DNA from: an uncultured Carboxylicivirga sp.
Lineage (GTDB): Bacteria > Bacteroidota > Bacteroidia > Bacteroidales > Marinilabiliaceae
Direction of reading: 5' to 3'
DNA length: 64,000 nucleotides
Assembly: GCA_947503525.1 (NCBI GenBank)
Contig: CANNEA010000012.1
Span: forward strand, 1 to 64,000
Of the stretch, positions 1 to 8,704 are shown one piece after another. The stretch's first letter is position 1. Each line of letters starts with the position of its first letter. A program made the translations under genes and the position numbers. The notes beneath the pieces were generated by a model. It was not told the DNA's origin. It saw only the letters and a list, made by a program, of their open reading frames with translations, and did no database searches.

Positions 1-45
1 CAAGGGTACCCTTGGGGACTAACGTGAATGTTATTATATTAGTCC
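1..45 (-). terminator. Possible hairpin beyond the PpiD-like gene
   Basis: TTGG-GG-ACTAA (13-22) pairs with TTAGTCCAA (39-47) with two bulged bases. A perfect 14-base palindrome (CAAGGGTACCCTTG, 1-14) touches it at the window edge. There is no U-tract, so termination is uncertain. Confidence 0.25.
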
Positions 46-86
46 AATAATCTGTAACGGTTATTTAGGACTAGTCAGAATGTCTT

Positions 87-2150
87 CTAGTAAAATTTAC
101 TTCTTTGATCAACAATGCTGGCGTTTTTCTTAATCGACTCCAATGCCTGGTAGTCTACCTTGAAAGTAACGTTTTGCTTTAGTTGAGTCTTTTCGCCTTC
201 AATATTAGAAGTACCTTCTTTAATGTTATTTACCTTCACAACAAATACACCGTTGTTTCCGGCAACAGGAGCGCTTAATTCTCCTGATTTAGCACTTGTT
301 GCTAATGCAACCAAAGCAGGCTCAACACCAGCTCCAGGAACCTGAAATGCACCAAAATCAATATCTGTTGCTGATTGTACTTCTGAATCTAAAGCAGCAG
401 CTAAAGCAGCAATATCATTACCTTGTTTCTTGCTGCTAATGTCAGCCATTATCTTCTCAGCTTTCTTCTTATTGCGCAATTCACGCTCAATCGAACCTTT
501 AACCATTGACATTGGTTGAGATCCTTCTTCTTTGATTCCGGTTACAAATGCGATAACATATTCATCTCCAAATTCAAATATTTCAGACATGTCATGCATC
601 TCAGCCGTAAATGCCCAACGTACCATTTCACGTGACTGTTTCAGATTGGCCACACTTCTGTCGTTTTCCTTAAGACTTCTTCCATAGCGCTTAATCAGGT
701 TCTCGCTCTGAACACCTTCGTTGAATTTGTCATAGGTTTTATTCAATGAAGCAAATTTAGCAGCCTGAGCATATACATCCTGATTTGTCTTTGAGCTGTA
801 TGAGATCTTGCGATCCAATGTAGCTAAATTGTATTTTGTAGTTGGTTGGCCAACTGCCTGGATGTTGATGATATGAGTTCCAAATTGTGTCTGAACTTTA
901 ACAATATCGCCTCTTTTGCCATTAAAACAAGCGTCGTTAAATTCTTTAACCATTGTACCTTCATTAAACCATCCCAAATCACCACCATTGATAGCAGATC
1001 CTGGATCTTTAGAGTTAGCACGTGCAACATCGGCAAAGTTAGCTCCACCTTTAACCAAGGTAAAAAGGCTATCAGCTAATGTTGGATCTTGCAATAAAAT
1101 ATGACGCGCCTTAACTGAATCAGGAATTTGCTTAATTGCAACCAAACGACTTAGTTTATACGTCTCATTCTCTAAATAAGGTCCATAAACTTCACCTACT
1201 TTAGCATCAGTAACAAAATCCTGAAGAACCGCACTAAGCTGTTCTTTTTTCATATTACGATCAACGTGGTCAGTTTCAGCATTCATTTTTACATACTGAA
1301 CAGCATCTGTAGCAGGATCTTCAAATTCAATCTTTGACTTACTAATCCAATCTCTGGTTTGAGCTTTATCTTCATCCGATGGTTTTACTTCGAAAGAAAT
1401 ATACTCTATATCGCGAGATGGATCTTGCTTGTAATTGTCGATGTTAGCTTTATAATAAGCCTTAATGTCACTTTCAGAAATTTGAACCGTTGAGTCAGCA
1501 ATGCTTCCGTAACGCTTTACAACAAAATCGAAATCAACTTTAGTCTTTTTAGCTTCCGCCTCAGCTGTTGCCTGAGCCGTTGTTACGAACATTCCTTTTT
1601 TCATCAATTCACGATACTTTGTGAAAAGACGCTCTTTCTTGATTTGCTTCTCCAAAAATAACCAGTAGAATCGAGCCTGGTTATCATTGTCCTTTTGTCT
1701 AAGGAAGTTGATCACTTGCGCCTTGTCGAAAATACCCGTTTGCGGGTTAGTGAACATTTGACGAATCTGTGGGTGAACATTCTTACCTGTAGCTAATTCA
1801 AATATTTCGTCAGGAGTAACCTTAATACCTAGCTCGTCATACTTCTCATCCATTATCACATCCTGAACCATTTGGTCCCAAGCTTGCTGACGAAGTTGCT
1901 GGGTTGTATTTTCATCCATAGATGAAGTACGTGCATTAAGCTTATAATAGTCTTCTAATTCAGTAAGGTAATTTTGATATTCAGGAAGTGATACAGTTGT
2001 GCCATCAATCTCAGCAATCTGCATGCTTTTACTTCTAAACATCGATCCGCCTGAATTCATTAAGTCTCCCAATAAAAAGGCAGCCATACCGACACCGATT
2101 ACTACGATCACCAATCCGGCCTTACCCCTTATTTTTTCTAATGTTGCCAT
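87..2150 (-). CDS. PpiD-like membrane-anchored peptidyl-prolyl isomerase/foldase
   Basis: A 687-residue periplasmic folding factor held in the inner membrane. Residues 11-31 form one hydrophobic segment near the N-terminus, followed by a SurA/PpiD-type N-terminal chaperone region. A parvulin (PpiC) domain lies at about 344-435; it has the family signatures ARHILL, GGDLGWF and FGTHII. The length is typical of Bacteroidota PpiD/SurA-like proteins, which help outer-membrane and secreted proteins fold. The ATG at 2148-2150 fits the membrane segment. It is the last gene of the coaX-OMP-TPR-lptC-corC-like run, after a 110-base gap, which fits a shared role in envelope building. The domain call is firm; its clients are unknown. 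Confidence 0.9.
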   Translation of the reverse strand: MATLEKIRGKAGLVIVVIGVGMAAFLLGDLMNSGGSMFRSKSMQIAEIDGTTVSLPEYQNYLTELEDYYKLNARTSSMDENTTQQLRQQAWDQMVQDVIMDEKYDELGIKVTPDEIFELATGKNVHPQIRQMFTNPQTGIFDKAQVINFLRQKDNDNQARFYWLFLEKQIKKERLFTKYRELMKKGMFVTTAQATAEAEAKKTKVDFDFVVKRYGSIADSTVQISESDIKAYYKANIDNYKQDPSRDIEYISFEVKPSDEDKAQTRDWISKSKIEFEDPATDAVQYVKMNAETDHVDRNMKKEQLSAVLQDFVTDAKVGEVYGPYLENETYKLSRLVAIKQIPDSVKARHILLQDPTLADSLFTLVKGGANFADVARANSKDPGSAINGGDLGWFNEGTMVKEFNDACFNGKRGDIVKVQTQFGTHIINIQAVGQPTTKYNLATLDRKISYSSKTNQDVYAQAAKFASLNKTYDKFNEGVQSENLIKRYGRSLKENDRSVANLKQSREMVRWAFTAEMHDMSEIFEFGDEYVIAFVTGIKEEGSQPMSMVKGSIERELRNKKKAEKIMADISSKKQGNDIAALAAALDSEVQSATDIDFGAFQVPGAGVEPALVALATSAKSGELSAPVAGNNGVFVVKVNNIKEGTSNIEGEKTQLKQNVTFKVDYQALESIKKNASIVDQRSKFY

Positions 2151-2260
2151 TCTTTATTACTTATAATTATTGTCGATTTTCAAAATAGGTTACGAATATA
2201 CAAAAAAATGGGTTACACAATTCTTTGCTTGTTTTATAATAGTAAGAAAGTTGTGAAATG

Positions 2261-3526
2261 TTATAAAGATTGCAGTGTTACTTTTACCATTTCGATTCGC
2301 GCATTGGTTGCATCTATAATCTGAAAAGTAAAATTTTTAATGGAAATCACTTCGTTAATGGTTGGAATGGATTGATTGTGAAAAAGAATTAAGCCGGCTA
2401 TGGTCTCATATTCATCCGATTGAGGCAAGGCAATTTCGTACTTCTCATTTAAATAATCTATTTCCAATCTGGCCGAGAACAAATATTCATTTTCGCCAAG
2501 AATTTGTTCGGTGTGTTCCGAGATATCATGCTCATCATCAATCTCACCAAATATTTCCTCAAGAATATCTTCCAAAGTGACAACTCCAGCGGTGCCTCCA
2601 AATTCATCAACTACAAGAGCAATGCTTTTATTTTCCTTGGTAAAGAGCTCTAATACTTTGTTAGCCGTCATCGTTTCCGGTACAATAGAAATTGGGCTAA
2701 CGCAATTCCTCAGCTTCTTTGGTTTTTTAAATAGCGAAGAAACATGCACGTAACCAATGATGTTATCTATACTATCCTTATACACCAGTATTTTAGAAAG
2801 GCCAGTTTCAATAAACTTATTTCGTAAGGGTTCAATTTCATCATTAACCTCTATGGCCTGTAAATCCGTTCTTGGTACAGTACAATCTCTAATTTTAAGC
2901 TTCGAAAAGTCTAAGGCGTTTTTAAGAAGTTTTATCTCGTTAGGGGAGTCGGTATCGCTATCAGAGTGATCTTTTTGCTCGCTTATTAAGTTGTCCAAGT
3001 CTACTTTGCCAAGCATCCATTGTCCTTTGTTAGGAGTGGAACTTGCCTTTAAGACGTGTTTAATGATGAAGTTGGAAATGACAAGAGTTAATTTGCTAAA
3101 TGGGTATAGTATGGTGTAAAAAAACAGTAGGGGTATAGCAAATATATTCAGAATCATTGTGGGATGAATACGGAATAATGTTTTAGGTAAAAATTCGGCT
3201 GTAATTAATATGATTAAGGTAGATATTAAAGTTTGCAGCAATAATATGGTTGAGTCAGAACTTGAAATGTATTTAATAATCATTGGTTCGATTAGTTGAG
3301 CCATTTCAAGGCCATAGATCACTAAGGCTACATTGTTTCCAATAAGTATTGTGGATAAAAAGATTCCCGGATTCTGAACAAAGCGATCTATTATGCGGGC
3401 CGGGAAAGGGTACTTCTTTTTGTTTAGCTCGAGCAGTAACTTGTTGGAGCTAAAAAAAGCCATTTCACAGCCTGAAAAGAAGGCTGAAAACAATAAGGTA
3501 AGTGAAATTATTGTGTAGTTGTCCAT
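2261..3526 (-). CDS. DUF21/CNNM membrane protein with CBS pair and CorC domain (hemolysin/GldE-like)
   Basis: A 421-residue integral membrane protein. The first ~150 residues hold about four hydrophobic segments (DUF21/CNNM). A CBS pair follows at roughly 205-325, including VVDEFGGTAGVVTLEDILEE-type signature residues, and a CorC/HlyC domain closes the protein at ~335-415. Family members are linked to Mg2+/Co2+ transport or, in gliding Bacteroidota, to GldE. No other gld gene is nearby, so the gliding name is not used. It lies 44 bases downstream of lptC and upstream of the PpiD-like gene on the same strand, so it probably belongs to the envelope operon. The substrate cannot be read from the sequence. 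Confidence 0.88.
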   Translation of the reverse strand: MDNYTIISLTLLFSAFFSGCEMAFFSSNKLLLELNKKKYPFPARIIDRFVQNPGIFLSTILIGNNVALVIYGLEMAQLIEPMIIKYISSSDSTILLLQTLISTLIILITAEFLPKTLFRIHPTMILNIFAIPLLFFYTILYPFSKLTLVISNFIIKHVLKASSTPNKGQWMLGKVDLDNLISEQKDHSDSDTDSPNEIKLLKNALDFSKLKIRDCTVPRTDLQAIEVNDEIEPLRNKFIETGLSKILVYKDSIDNIIGYVHVSSLFKKPKKLRNCVSPISIVPETMTANKVLELFTKENKSIALVVDEFGGTAGVVTLEDILEEIFGEIDDEHDISEHTEQILGENEYLFSARLEIDYLNEKYEIALPQSDEYETIAGLILFHNQSIPTINEVISIKNFTFQIIDATNARIEMVKVTLQSL

Positions 3527-3570
3527 TTAGGAAAAAACGATAAAGCTTATTGAAAGATAGGAAAAGTTAT

Positions 3571-4161
3571 TTAATTGGTGCTCTCTGTATCAAATTGCAT
3601 TTCACCAGTAGGGTTTTTTAGTTCCCAATTCGACATGGTTTGATCGGATTCAAATCCGGTTCCCATCCATATGCCTTCTTCGCTGGTTATTTTAACAAAC
3701 TTTTCAGAGTAGATGGTTTCCTTTTCCATGTCCCAAAACAATTGTTCAGTATTTAGAATCTCATTTTTCTGACTTATCGCTTCTACGTCATTATTCAATT
3801 CAAACAATTGTTTTTTTTCGTAGTAAATGGCGTTGTTACATTTGATCTGTCCGTCAACTGAGCCATCAGGAAGATAGATGATTACATTTAAGCCTTTAGG
3901 AAAATCAGTGTAAGGTTCTTCTTTGTTGGGGTATTGGTACATCTCAGGAGTGAGAAGTCTATATTTCACTTTTCCTGAATCTGTAATTACAGTTTCCAAA
4001 TCTTTTACAATCAAAGAGGCCATTTCCTCCCGGTCGCCTATTGCTTGGATTTCCTCAGGTTTATTTGATGAACAAGAACTTGTAAAAACACAAACAGCAA
4101 GCAGTAAAAAACTGCTTGCTGTAAATATGTTTGTGATCGTATTTTTTAAATAAGGTTTCAA
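3571..4161 (-). CDS. lptC: LPS export ABC transporter periplasmic protein LptC
   Basis: A 196-residue lipoprotein-like LptC, the periplasmic part of the LptB2FGC machine that passes lipopolysaccharide to LptA. A hydrophobic N-terminus ends in a lipobox (FTSSC). The rest has the beta-jellyroll pattern of the family, including GQIKCNNAIYYEKK and a late region with LNTEQLFWD. The start codon appears to be TTG at 4159-4161, only four bases after the stop of the preceding TPR gene, which suggests translational coupling. No in-frame ATG comes before the lipobox. An unusually strong hairpin (4094-4122) sits inside the signal-peptide codons. The identity rests on pattern and on this conserved neighbourhood. 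Confidence 0.82.
   Translation of the reverse strand: MKPYLKNTITNIFTASSFLLLAVCVFTSSCSSNKPEEIQAIGDREEMASLIVKDLETVITDSGKVKYRLLTPEMYQYPNKEEPYTDFPKGLNVIIYLPDGSVDGQIKCNNAIYYEKKQLFELNNDVEAISQKNEILNTEQLFWDMEKETIYSEKFVKITSEEGIWMGTGFESDQTMSNWELKNPTGEMQFDTESTN
4094..4122 (-). terminator. Terminator-like hairpin inside the 5' end of lptC
   Basis: Perfect 12-base arms (4094-4105 and 4111-4122, arm ACAGCAAGCAGT on the plus strand) flank a 5-base loop. Read on the minus strand, the stem is followed by a U-rich stretch (TTGTGTTTTTAC). It lies about 44 bases after the TPR stop and within lptC codons ~14-23, so it could lower transcription into lptC when translation lags. The sequence also has to encode the hydrophobic signal segment, so chance cannot be fully excluded. 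Confidence 0.5.
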
Positions 4162-4165
4162 ATTC

Positions 4166-5539
4166 TTATTTTTTAGCTCTTACTGTAGTTTGAACATTCA
4201 TCCAACCACCAATTTTATAAGCTGCTCCAACCTGAAGAGTGTTAAAGAAAATCTCTTCTTGATTAGGGAAGTACTGAGAATACATAACAATTAGATCGCG
4301 AGCTTCAGCAGCCATTTCAGCATCTACTGATTTAGCTTTGGCAAATTGATCAACTGCAGCCCAATATACTGTTTTGTGTTCAAAATCATTACTTCCATAT
4401 TTATTAGCTGATGAAGCATATGCTTTACCAATCAGGATATACGGTGCACCCCAATTTGGACGCAAGGCAATAGCTTTTTTAGCTTCTGCTCTTACTTGTG
4501 TATATTTACCCTGAGACATGAAAATTAATCCAAGATAATTGTGATATTTGGCTTTGCTCTCGTCGTCTTCTTCTAATGAAACCGCTTCCTGGAAATATCC
4601 AACTGCCTTATCCATATCGTTCGATTTCATATACATTTTAGCTAAACCAAATGCTGAAGAAGCCTCCGGTTGGATAACATGTAAGTGTTCCGATGATTTA
4701 TAGAATAAATCTGAGTCTTCACATCCTCCTCTGGCTAATAAACGATTCACACGCTTAAGCCAATCCAGATTTTGTACGTTGTCCGGTAATTGAGGGCCAA
4801 AAATATCAGATAATACTTCGCAGCTTGCTGCACCACTCTGAGCAAACTGACCTTCAACCTGAGCTTTTAATTCGCCAAGTTTTGGAGCATACTTTGGATT
4901 AGCCTTGATTTGTTGATCTAGAATGTTAGTTACTTCAAGATAAACATTAACCAAGTCTTCAGCAGAAGTTGCATCCAGTTTGTAGGTAGCAACGCTACTA
5001 ACCATATAAGATAAAAGAACAGCCGATTGAGTTTTAGCCTTACGTTCCCCAACAGAAGTTTTAAGAATGCTTTGAGCCTCCTTTACAACTTCAGCATCAT
5101 TTCTTTTGTAAGTAAGCATTGCAACAGCTTTCTTTCCATTGACATAAGATGCAGGGTACTTTTTATGGTTACCAAAGTATTTAATTCTTTGGTCGTACAC
5201 TTTCATTAAAAGTTGATAGTACTCCTCTTTTTTAGCAGGATCCTTTTCTTTTTTAACAAATGATGTTACCATTTTTTCTCCATCGGAGTAAATACGGCTA
5301 GTGGCAAGAGGGCATTCATTGAAAACGATTTCCCAATAAGGATACGCTTCAGTATAGTTTTTTTGTTTTGCGTATTCAGCGTAAAGTGAGAGATTTTCTA
5401 AGCATCTTGTGCTATCTTCTCCATGTCCATATTTGGACCCATCTTCAACTCCCTTTTGTGCAAATGCAGCTGTACTTAGCAGCATAGCAGTAATTAATAA
5501 AGTAGTAATTTTCATTGGCATGGTATTGCGGTTTATCAT
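4166..5539 (-). CDS. Secreted tetratricopeptide repeat protein
   Basis: A TPR protein of about 457 residues with a signal peptide (…LLSTAAFAQ), so exported to the periplasm or outer membrane. TPR-like helical pairs are clearest around residues 290-395, for example AFGLAKMYMKSNDMDKAVGY and YHNYLGLIFMSQGKY. A Cys pair (CEDSD and ASCEVL regions) may form a disulfide. Start: the frame opens at a TTG (5548), but the ATG at 5537-5539 begins one base after the stop of the upstream barrel gene. A third ATG at 5513-5515 directly precedes the KITTLL signal segment and is equally possible. It sits between the barrel protein and lptC in the operon, so a role in envelope assembly is inferred. No specific function is recognised. 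Confidence 0.8.
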   Translation of the reverse strand: MINRNTMPMKITTLLITAMLLSTAAFAQKGVEDGSKYGHGEDSTRCLENLSLYAEYAKQKNYTEAYPYWEIVFNECPLATSRIYSDGEKMVTSFVKKEKDPAKKEEYYQLLMKVYDQRIKYFGNHKKYPASYVNGKKAVAMLTYKRNDAEVVKEAQSILKTSVGERKAKTQSAVLLSYMVSSVATYKLDATSAEDLVNVYLEVTNILDQQIKANPKYAPKLGELKAQVEGQFAQSGAASCEVLSDIFGPQLPDNVQNLDWLKRVNRLLARGGCEDSDLFYKSSEHLHVIQPEASSAFGLAKMYMKSNDMDKAVGYFQEAVSLEEDDESKAKYHNYLGLIFMSQGKYTQVRAEAKKAIALRPNWGAPYILIGKAYASSANKYGSNDFEHKTVYWAAVDQFAKAKSVDAEMAAEARDLIVMYSQYFPNQEEIFFNTLQVGAAYKIGGWMNVQTTVRAKK

Positions 5540-5540
5540 A

Positions 5541-6839
5541 TTAATCAAATTTTCGTTTTACAAACCAGAACTCATGTAATGTCAAGTTCACGGTTAATTT
5601 AGCATAGTTCTCTTTTACGAGTTGATAGTCTGTTGTTCCTCTTTGTCCCCATTCAAATCCTAAATTTAGGGACGTTTTTGTTCTATTCAGTGGTAAACCT
5701 ACTCCAAAACTTATGCCAAAGTCTTTCAACTGATGATTATTTAGTATGAGGTAGTCTTTTTTGTAGTATGTACCCAGGCGGTAACGAATACGTGCCGGGT
5801 AAAAACTGGCACTTCTTTCATTAGGAATTATTTCGGCACCAAAGGCCCATTTTTGCATATCTGTAGTCTCGGTTAATTCATCCGGGAATTTGGCATCGCC
5901 CCACTTGTGGGTAGAATAATCGGCCGTTAATGTTAATGCATCCTTAATGCTATATGCGATACCTACACCAATCTTTTCGGGCATCTCAAAAGCATTCTTT
6001 TCCAATTTGTTTTCCTGGTAATGCAGTGTGTCAGCAACGATAACCATTTTGCCATCTTGTTCCAATGAAGTGCCCATTCCTACTACTTTGGTAACCGTTC
6101 CGTTAATGCCCGTTTTAGGATTGTAAACACCACCAAGAACCAAACTGTGTTTGTCATTGAGATTAATCATATACTGTATCCCAAAGTCCAGGAATAAATC
6201 ATTAATTTGAATGGATTGAGATGTACCTAAACTAAATGATATCGGATCATTTGGAAATTGAGACAAAGATGAATGTGTCATTTTACCAAACAGATATGAA
6301 AGGTGCATTCCTAAGGAAAGGTTTCTGATCGGACTTAAAGCAAATCCAGCGTACGCCTTAGTTGTACTTCCATCTCCAGAAGTACTAAATTGAGAATAAT
6401 TCCCATCGGTCGTTTCGTAGCCATTATCCTGAAAATAATCATAACCAACAACTGCAGTAGGTTCTATTCCCGCAGAAAAGAATCCCCATTTGGCCAATGG
6501 AAAACCAACAGCAAAATAGGCAAAGTTCATATCCGAGAATTCTGATGTGCTTTCATCAGTTCTTAACTTTTGTTGGAATCCGACTAAACCGCCCTCAAAG
6601 AAAAACGAAAGCGAATCCATTCCAAAATAGGAAGCCGGGTTGATATTATTTAAGTTATATTCATTTCGTAATGCAATTCCTGTTCGCCCCATGGCCGCAT
6701 TTCGCCCAAATCCGCCATCCTGAAGTTCACCCAAACCGTATCTGGAGTATGGAGAATAAGTTCGTTTCTGAGCAGCAGCGGTAAACGATATTAAGGTCAC
6801 CAAAAGAACGGTAAAAATCAGTTTATATCTATTGTGCAT
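5541..6839 (-). CDS. Outer-membrane beta-barrel protein
   Basis: A 432-residue barrel protein of the PorV/FadL-like style common in Bacteroidota. It has a signal peptide ending SFTAAAQ, then the characteristic N-terminal YSRYGLGEL…NPASYFGMDSL segment, and alternating hydrophobic/aromatic strands to a C-terminal barrel strand ending FVKRKFD. The open frame extends upstream to 6866, but the ATG at 6837-6839 gives a proper signal peptide. That start overlaps the coaX stop by 11 bases, consistent with coupling. Its role (transport or surface attachment) is not evident. Confidence 0.82.
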   Translation of the reverse strand: MHNRYKLIFTVLLVTLISFTAAAQKRTYSPYSRYGLGELQDGGFGRNAAMGRTGIALRNEYNLNNINPASYFGMDSLSFFFEGGLVGFQQKLRTDESTSEFSDMNFAYFAVGFPLAKWGFFSAGIEPTAVVGYDYFQDNGYETTDGNYSQFSTSGDGSTTKAYAGFALSPIRNLSLGMHLSYLFGKMTHSSLSQFPNDPISFSLGTSQSIQINDLFLDFGIQYMINLNDKHSLVLGGVYNPKTGINGTVTKVVGMGTSLEQDGKMVIVADTLHYQENKLEKNAFEMPEKIGVGIAYSIKDALTLTADYSTHKWGDAKFPDELTETTDMQKWAFGAEIIPNERSASFYPARIRYRLGTYYKKDYLILNNHQLKDFGISFGVGLPLNRTKTSLNLGFEWGQRGTTDYQLVKENYAKLTVNLTLHEFWFVKRKFD

Positions 6840-7557
6840 TATAGTCGAGAATTCTGTTAAGACCAATAAGTACTAAATTAGGAGCTACAAAGATGGGATT
6901 TTTTACTTTCCTTGCAAAAAATTCTGCATCCCCTCCTGTTAATACTGTTTTTAGATCATTAATATTAGATTGGAAATGATTAATAAGTCCCTCAATCTCA
7001 AATGTTAAACTATTTTGAACGCCGGCAATAATAGCTTCGTCCGTCGAGTTGCCTAATAGTTTGCAATCTGGTTCAGGATTAAGTAATGGTAGTCTGCTGG
7101 TATAAGCATTTAAAGCCTTGAAACGCATCTGCATACCGGGTGAAATATTACCGCCTACAAATTCTTTTTTCGCATTGACCAATTCATAGGTAAGTGCAGT
7201 TCCGGCATCAAAGATAAGCAGATCCTGATCAGGATAAAGATCAATACCGCCAGCAATTGCTGCTAAGCGATCTTTTCCAATGGTTTCCTTTGATTTGTAA
7301 TTCCACGTGAAAGGCAATTTTGTTTGATGAGTTAAATTCATTACAAAACGAATGTTATCCTGCAGTTGATGCAGTAATTCTTCGTTTGATTCATCAACTA
7401 CTGAAGAGACTATGGCATGCGAGATCCCATATTCTTTCACCAGATCCTTTGTTTTTCTTTCATCAAGAAAATTGATTGAATCAGAAGCTATCAACTTACA
7501 CTGGTCAAAAATCCCAAATTTCAAATGGGTATTTCCTCTGTCAATAACTAAATTCAC
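6829..7557 (-). CDS. coaX: Type III pantothenate kinase
   Basis: A 242-residue CoaX, which phosphorylates pantothenate in the first step of coenzyme A synthesis in the cytoplasm. The ASKHA-fold motifs are visible: DRGNT at residues 6-10 (phosphate 1), FDAGTALTYE near 120 (catalytic Asp region), GGNISPGMQMR, and a late LTGGDAEFF. The length is normal for type III enzymes. The start is GTG (7555-7557). It is the first gene of the envelope operon, and a TAnnTTTG box lies 47-54 bases upstream (7604-7611). The identification is firm. Confidence 0.93.
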   Translation of the reverse strand: MNLVIDRGNTHLKFGIFDQCKLIASDSINFLDERKTKDLVKEYGISHAIVSSVVDESNEELLHQLQDNIRFVMNLTHQTKLPFTWNYKSKETIGKDRLAAIAGGIDLYPDQDLLIFDAGTALTYELVNAKKEFVGGNISPGMQMRFKALNAYTSRLPLLNPEPDCKLLGNSTDEAIIAGVQNSLTFEIEGLINHFQSNINDLKTVLTGGDAEFFARKVKNPIFVAPNLVLIGLNRILDYNAQ

Positions 7558-7603
7558 GTAAAATATTAATTGTTTATTTATTAAACTAATTATAGATCAG
7601 GCG

Positions 7604-7611
7604 CAAAGATA
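7604..7611 (-). promoter_or_regulatory. -7 box of the coaX operon promoter
   Basis: The minus strand reads TATCTTTG, an exact match to the Bacteroidota -7 consensus TAnnTTTG, followed by GCGCC and then the coaX GTG about 47 bases on. No clear TTG is present at the -33 spacing, so the promoter is only partly supported. Confidence 0.5.
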
Positions 7612-7664
7612 GTAAATTAAGTTGCTATTATTAAAAGGTGATCTTGATTGTGAGTTGAATTTAT

Positions 7665-8696
7665 ATGCGAAAGGTAGTAGTCGTTGAGGATGATAAGTTT
7701 ATATCGGCCATATTCACAATGTTTTTACGTGAGTTGGGTCATGAATTAGTAGGGCGTTGTTCAAATGGAGCAGAGGCCCTTGACTTGTGTCACCGATTAA
7801 GACCGGACGTGGTATTAATGGATATTCACCTGGATGGGGATTTGGATGGAATACAAACTTCTGAGCAACTTCGACGAGAGTTAGATATTCCCGTAATTTA
7901 TGTTTCTTCAGATACAAGCAGTCAGGTGATAAAACGAGCAATCGTTTCAAATTCTTATGGCTACCTGGTTAAGCCCGTAAATAAAAAGGAATTAGGGATT
8001 AGTATTGATTTGGCATTTTATAAACATCGTGTGGATCAGGAGCAAAGGGAGCGTGAGAGAGGGTATCGCCAATTTATAAGTGATGCACCTATGCCATTAA
8101 TGATTATTCAGGATGGAAGGATTCAATATTTAAATCATTTGGCACTTGAACTGTTTAAAACCCACTATATGGAAGACGTTATTACACTTCCATATCTTAA
8201 CTTCGTTGAAGCTGAGTATAAGGATAAGGTAGAGGCTTTACTAAATAGTTTTAAAGAGAAGGGGCAAGGTTTTCAGAACGAATTGCTGGCTATGCAGGAT
8301 GTTCACGGACAGATTTTTCATACTAAAATCTCAGGATCACCGATTGTATTTAATAAAAAGAAATCACTTCAAGTGACGATGGTTGAGTACACTGATATGG
8401 ATTACGGTAATAGAACTTCGGTAGCTTATAAAACAATGATTGACTCCATGGGACTGCCGTATTTTATAACCAATAAGTCTTTTGAAGTTAAAGAGATAAG
8501 TTCCAGTAAATTATTTAATGGACTTAATCTCAATGGGTTTAATCTAAAAGAATTAGAGGTGTTTGAGCCGAATGAAACTGATGGCATAGCCTTTAATCTT
8601 AATTATGGTGCCAACGCACCAACACTGTTCAAGGGGCATGCCATCAAAGATATGTCAGGCGAAGTGGTGGAGATTTTTTTTTACCCAACTAAATAA
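7665..8696 (+). CDS. Response regulator with PAS-like C-terminal region and no DNA-binding domain
   Basis: A 343-residue signalling protein. The receiver domain covers residues 1-~120: acidic pocket E8/D9/D10, phospho-acceptor D53 (VLMDIHLDG), S81/S82 in YVSSD, and K103 in LVKP. From ~130 a PAS-like module follows (QFISDAPMPLMIIQDGRIQYLN…), then a second, weaker PAS-like stretch from ~250. There is no helix-turn-helix, GGDEF, EAL or kinase domain, so output is probably through protein contacts. No partner kinase is adjacent. It converges with mfd, the two stops being 8 bases apart with no hairpin between them. Confidence 0.85.
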   Translation: MRKVVVVEDDKFISAIFTMFLRELGHELVGRCSNGAEALDLCHRLRPDVVLMDIHLDGDLDGIQTSEQLRRELDIPVIYVSSDTSSQVIKRAIVSNSYGYLVKPVNKKELGISIDLAFYKHRVDQEQRERERGYRQFISDAPMPLMIIQDGRIQYLNHLALELFKTHYMEDVITLPYLNFVEAEYKDKVEALLNSFKEKGQGFQNELLAMQDVHGQIFHTKISGSPIVFNKKKSLQVTMVEYTDMDYGNRTSVAYKTMIDSMGLPYFITNKSFEVKEISSSKLFNGLNLNGFNLKELEVFEPNETDGIAFNLNYGANAPTLFKGHAIKDMSGEVVEIFFYPTK

Positions 8697-8704
8697 TGCC
8701 TCTT

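Noticed and set aside
1-14. Perfect 14-base palindrome at the window edge
   Set aside because: It is cut off from its context and could be part of a terminator or site lying outside the window, so it was not given a separate role.
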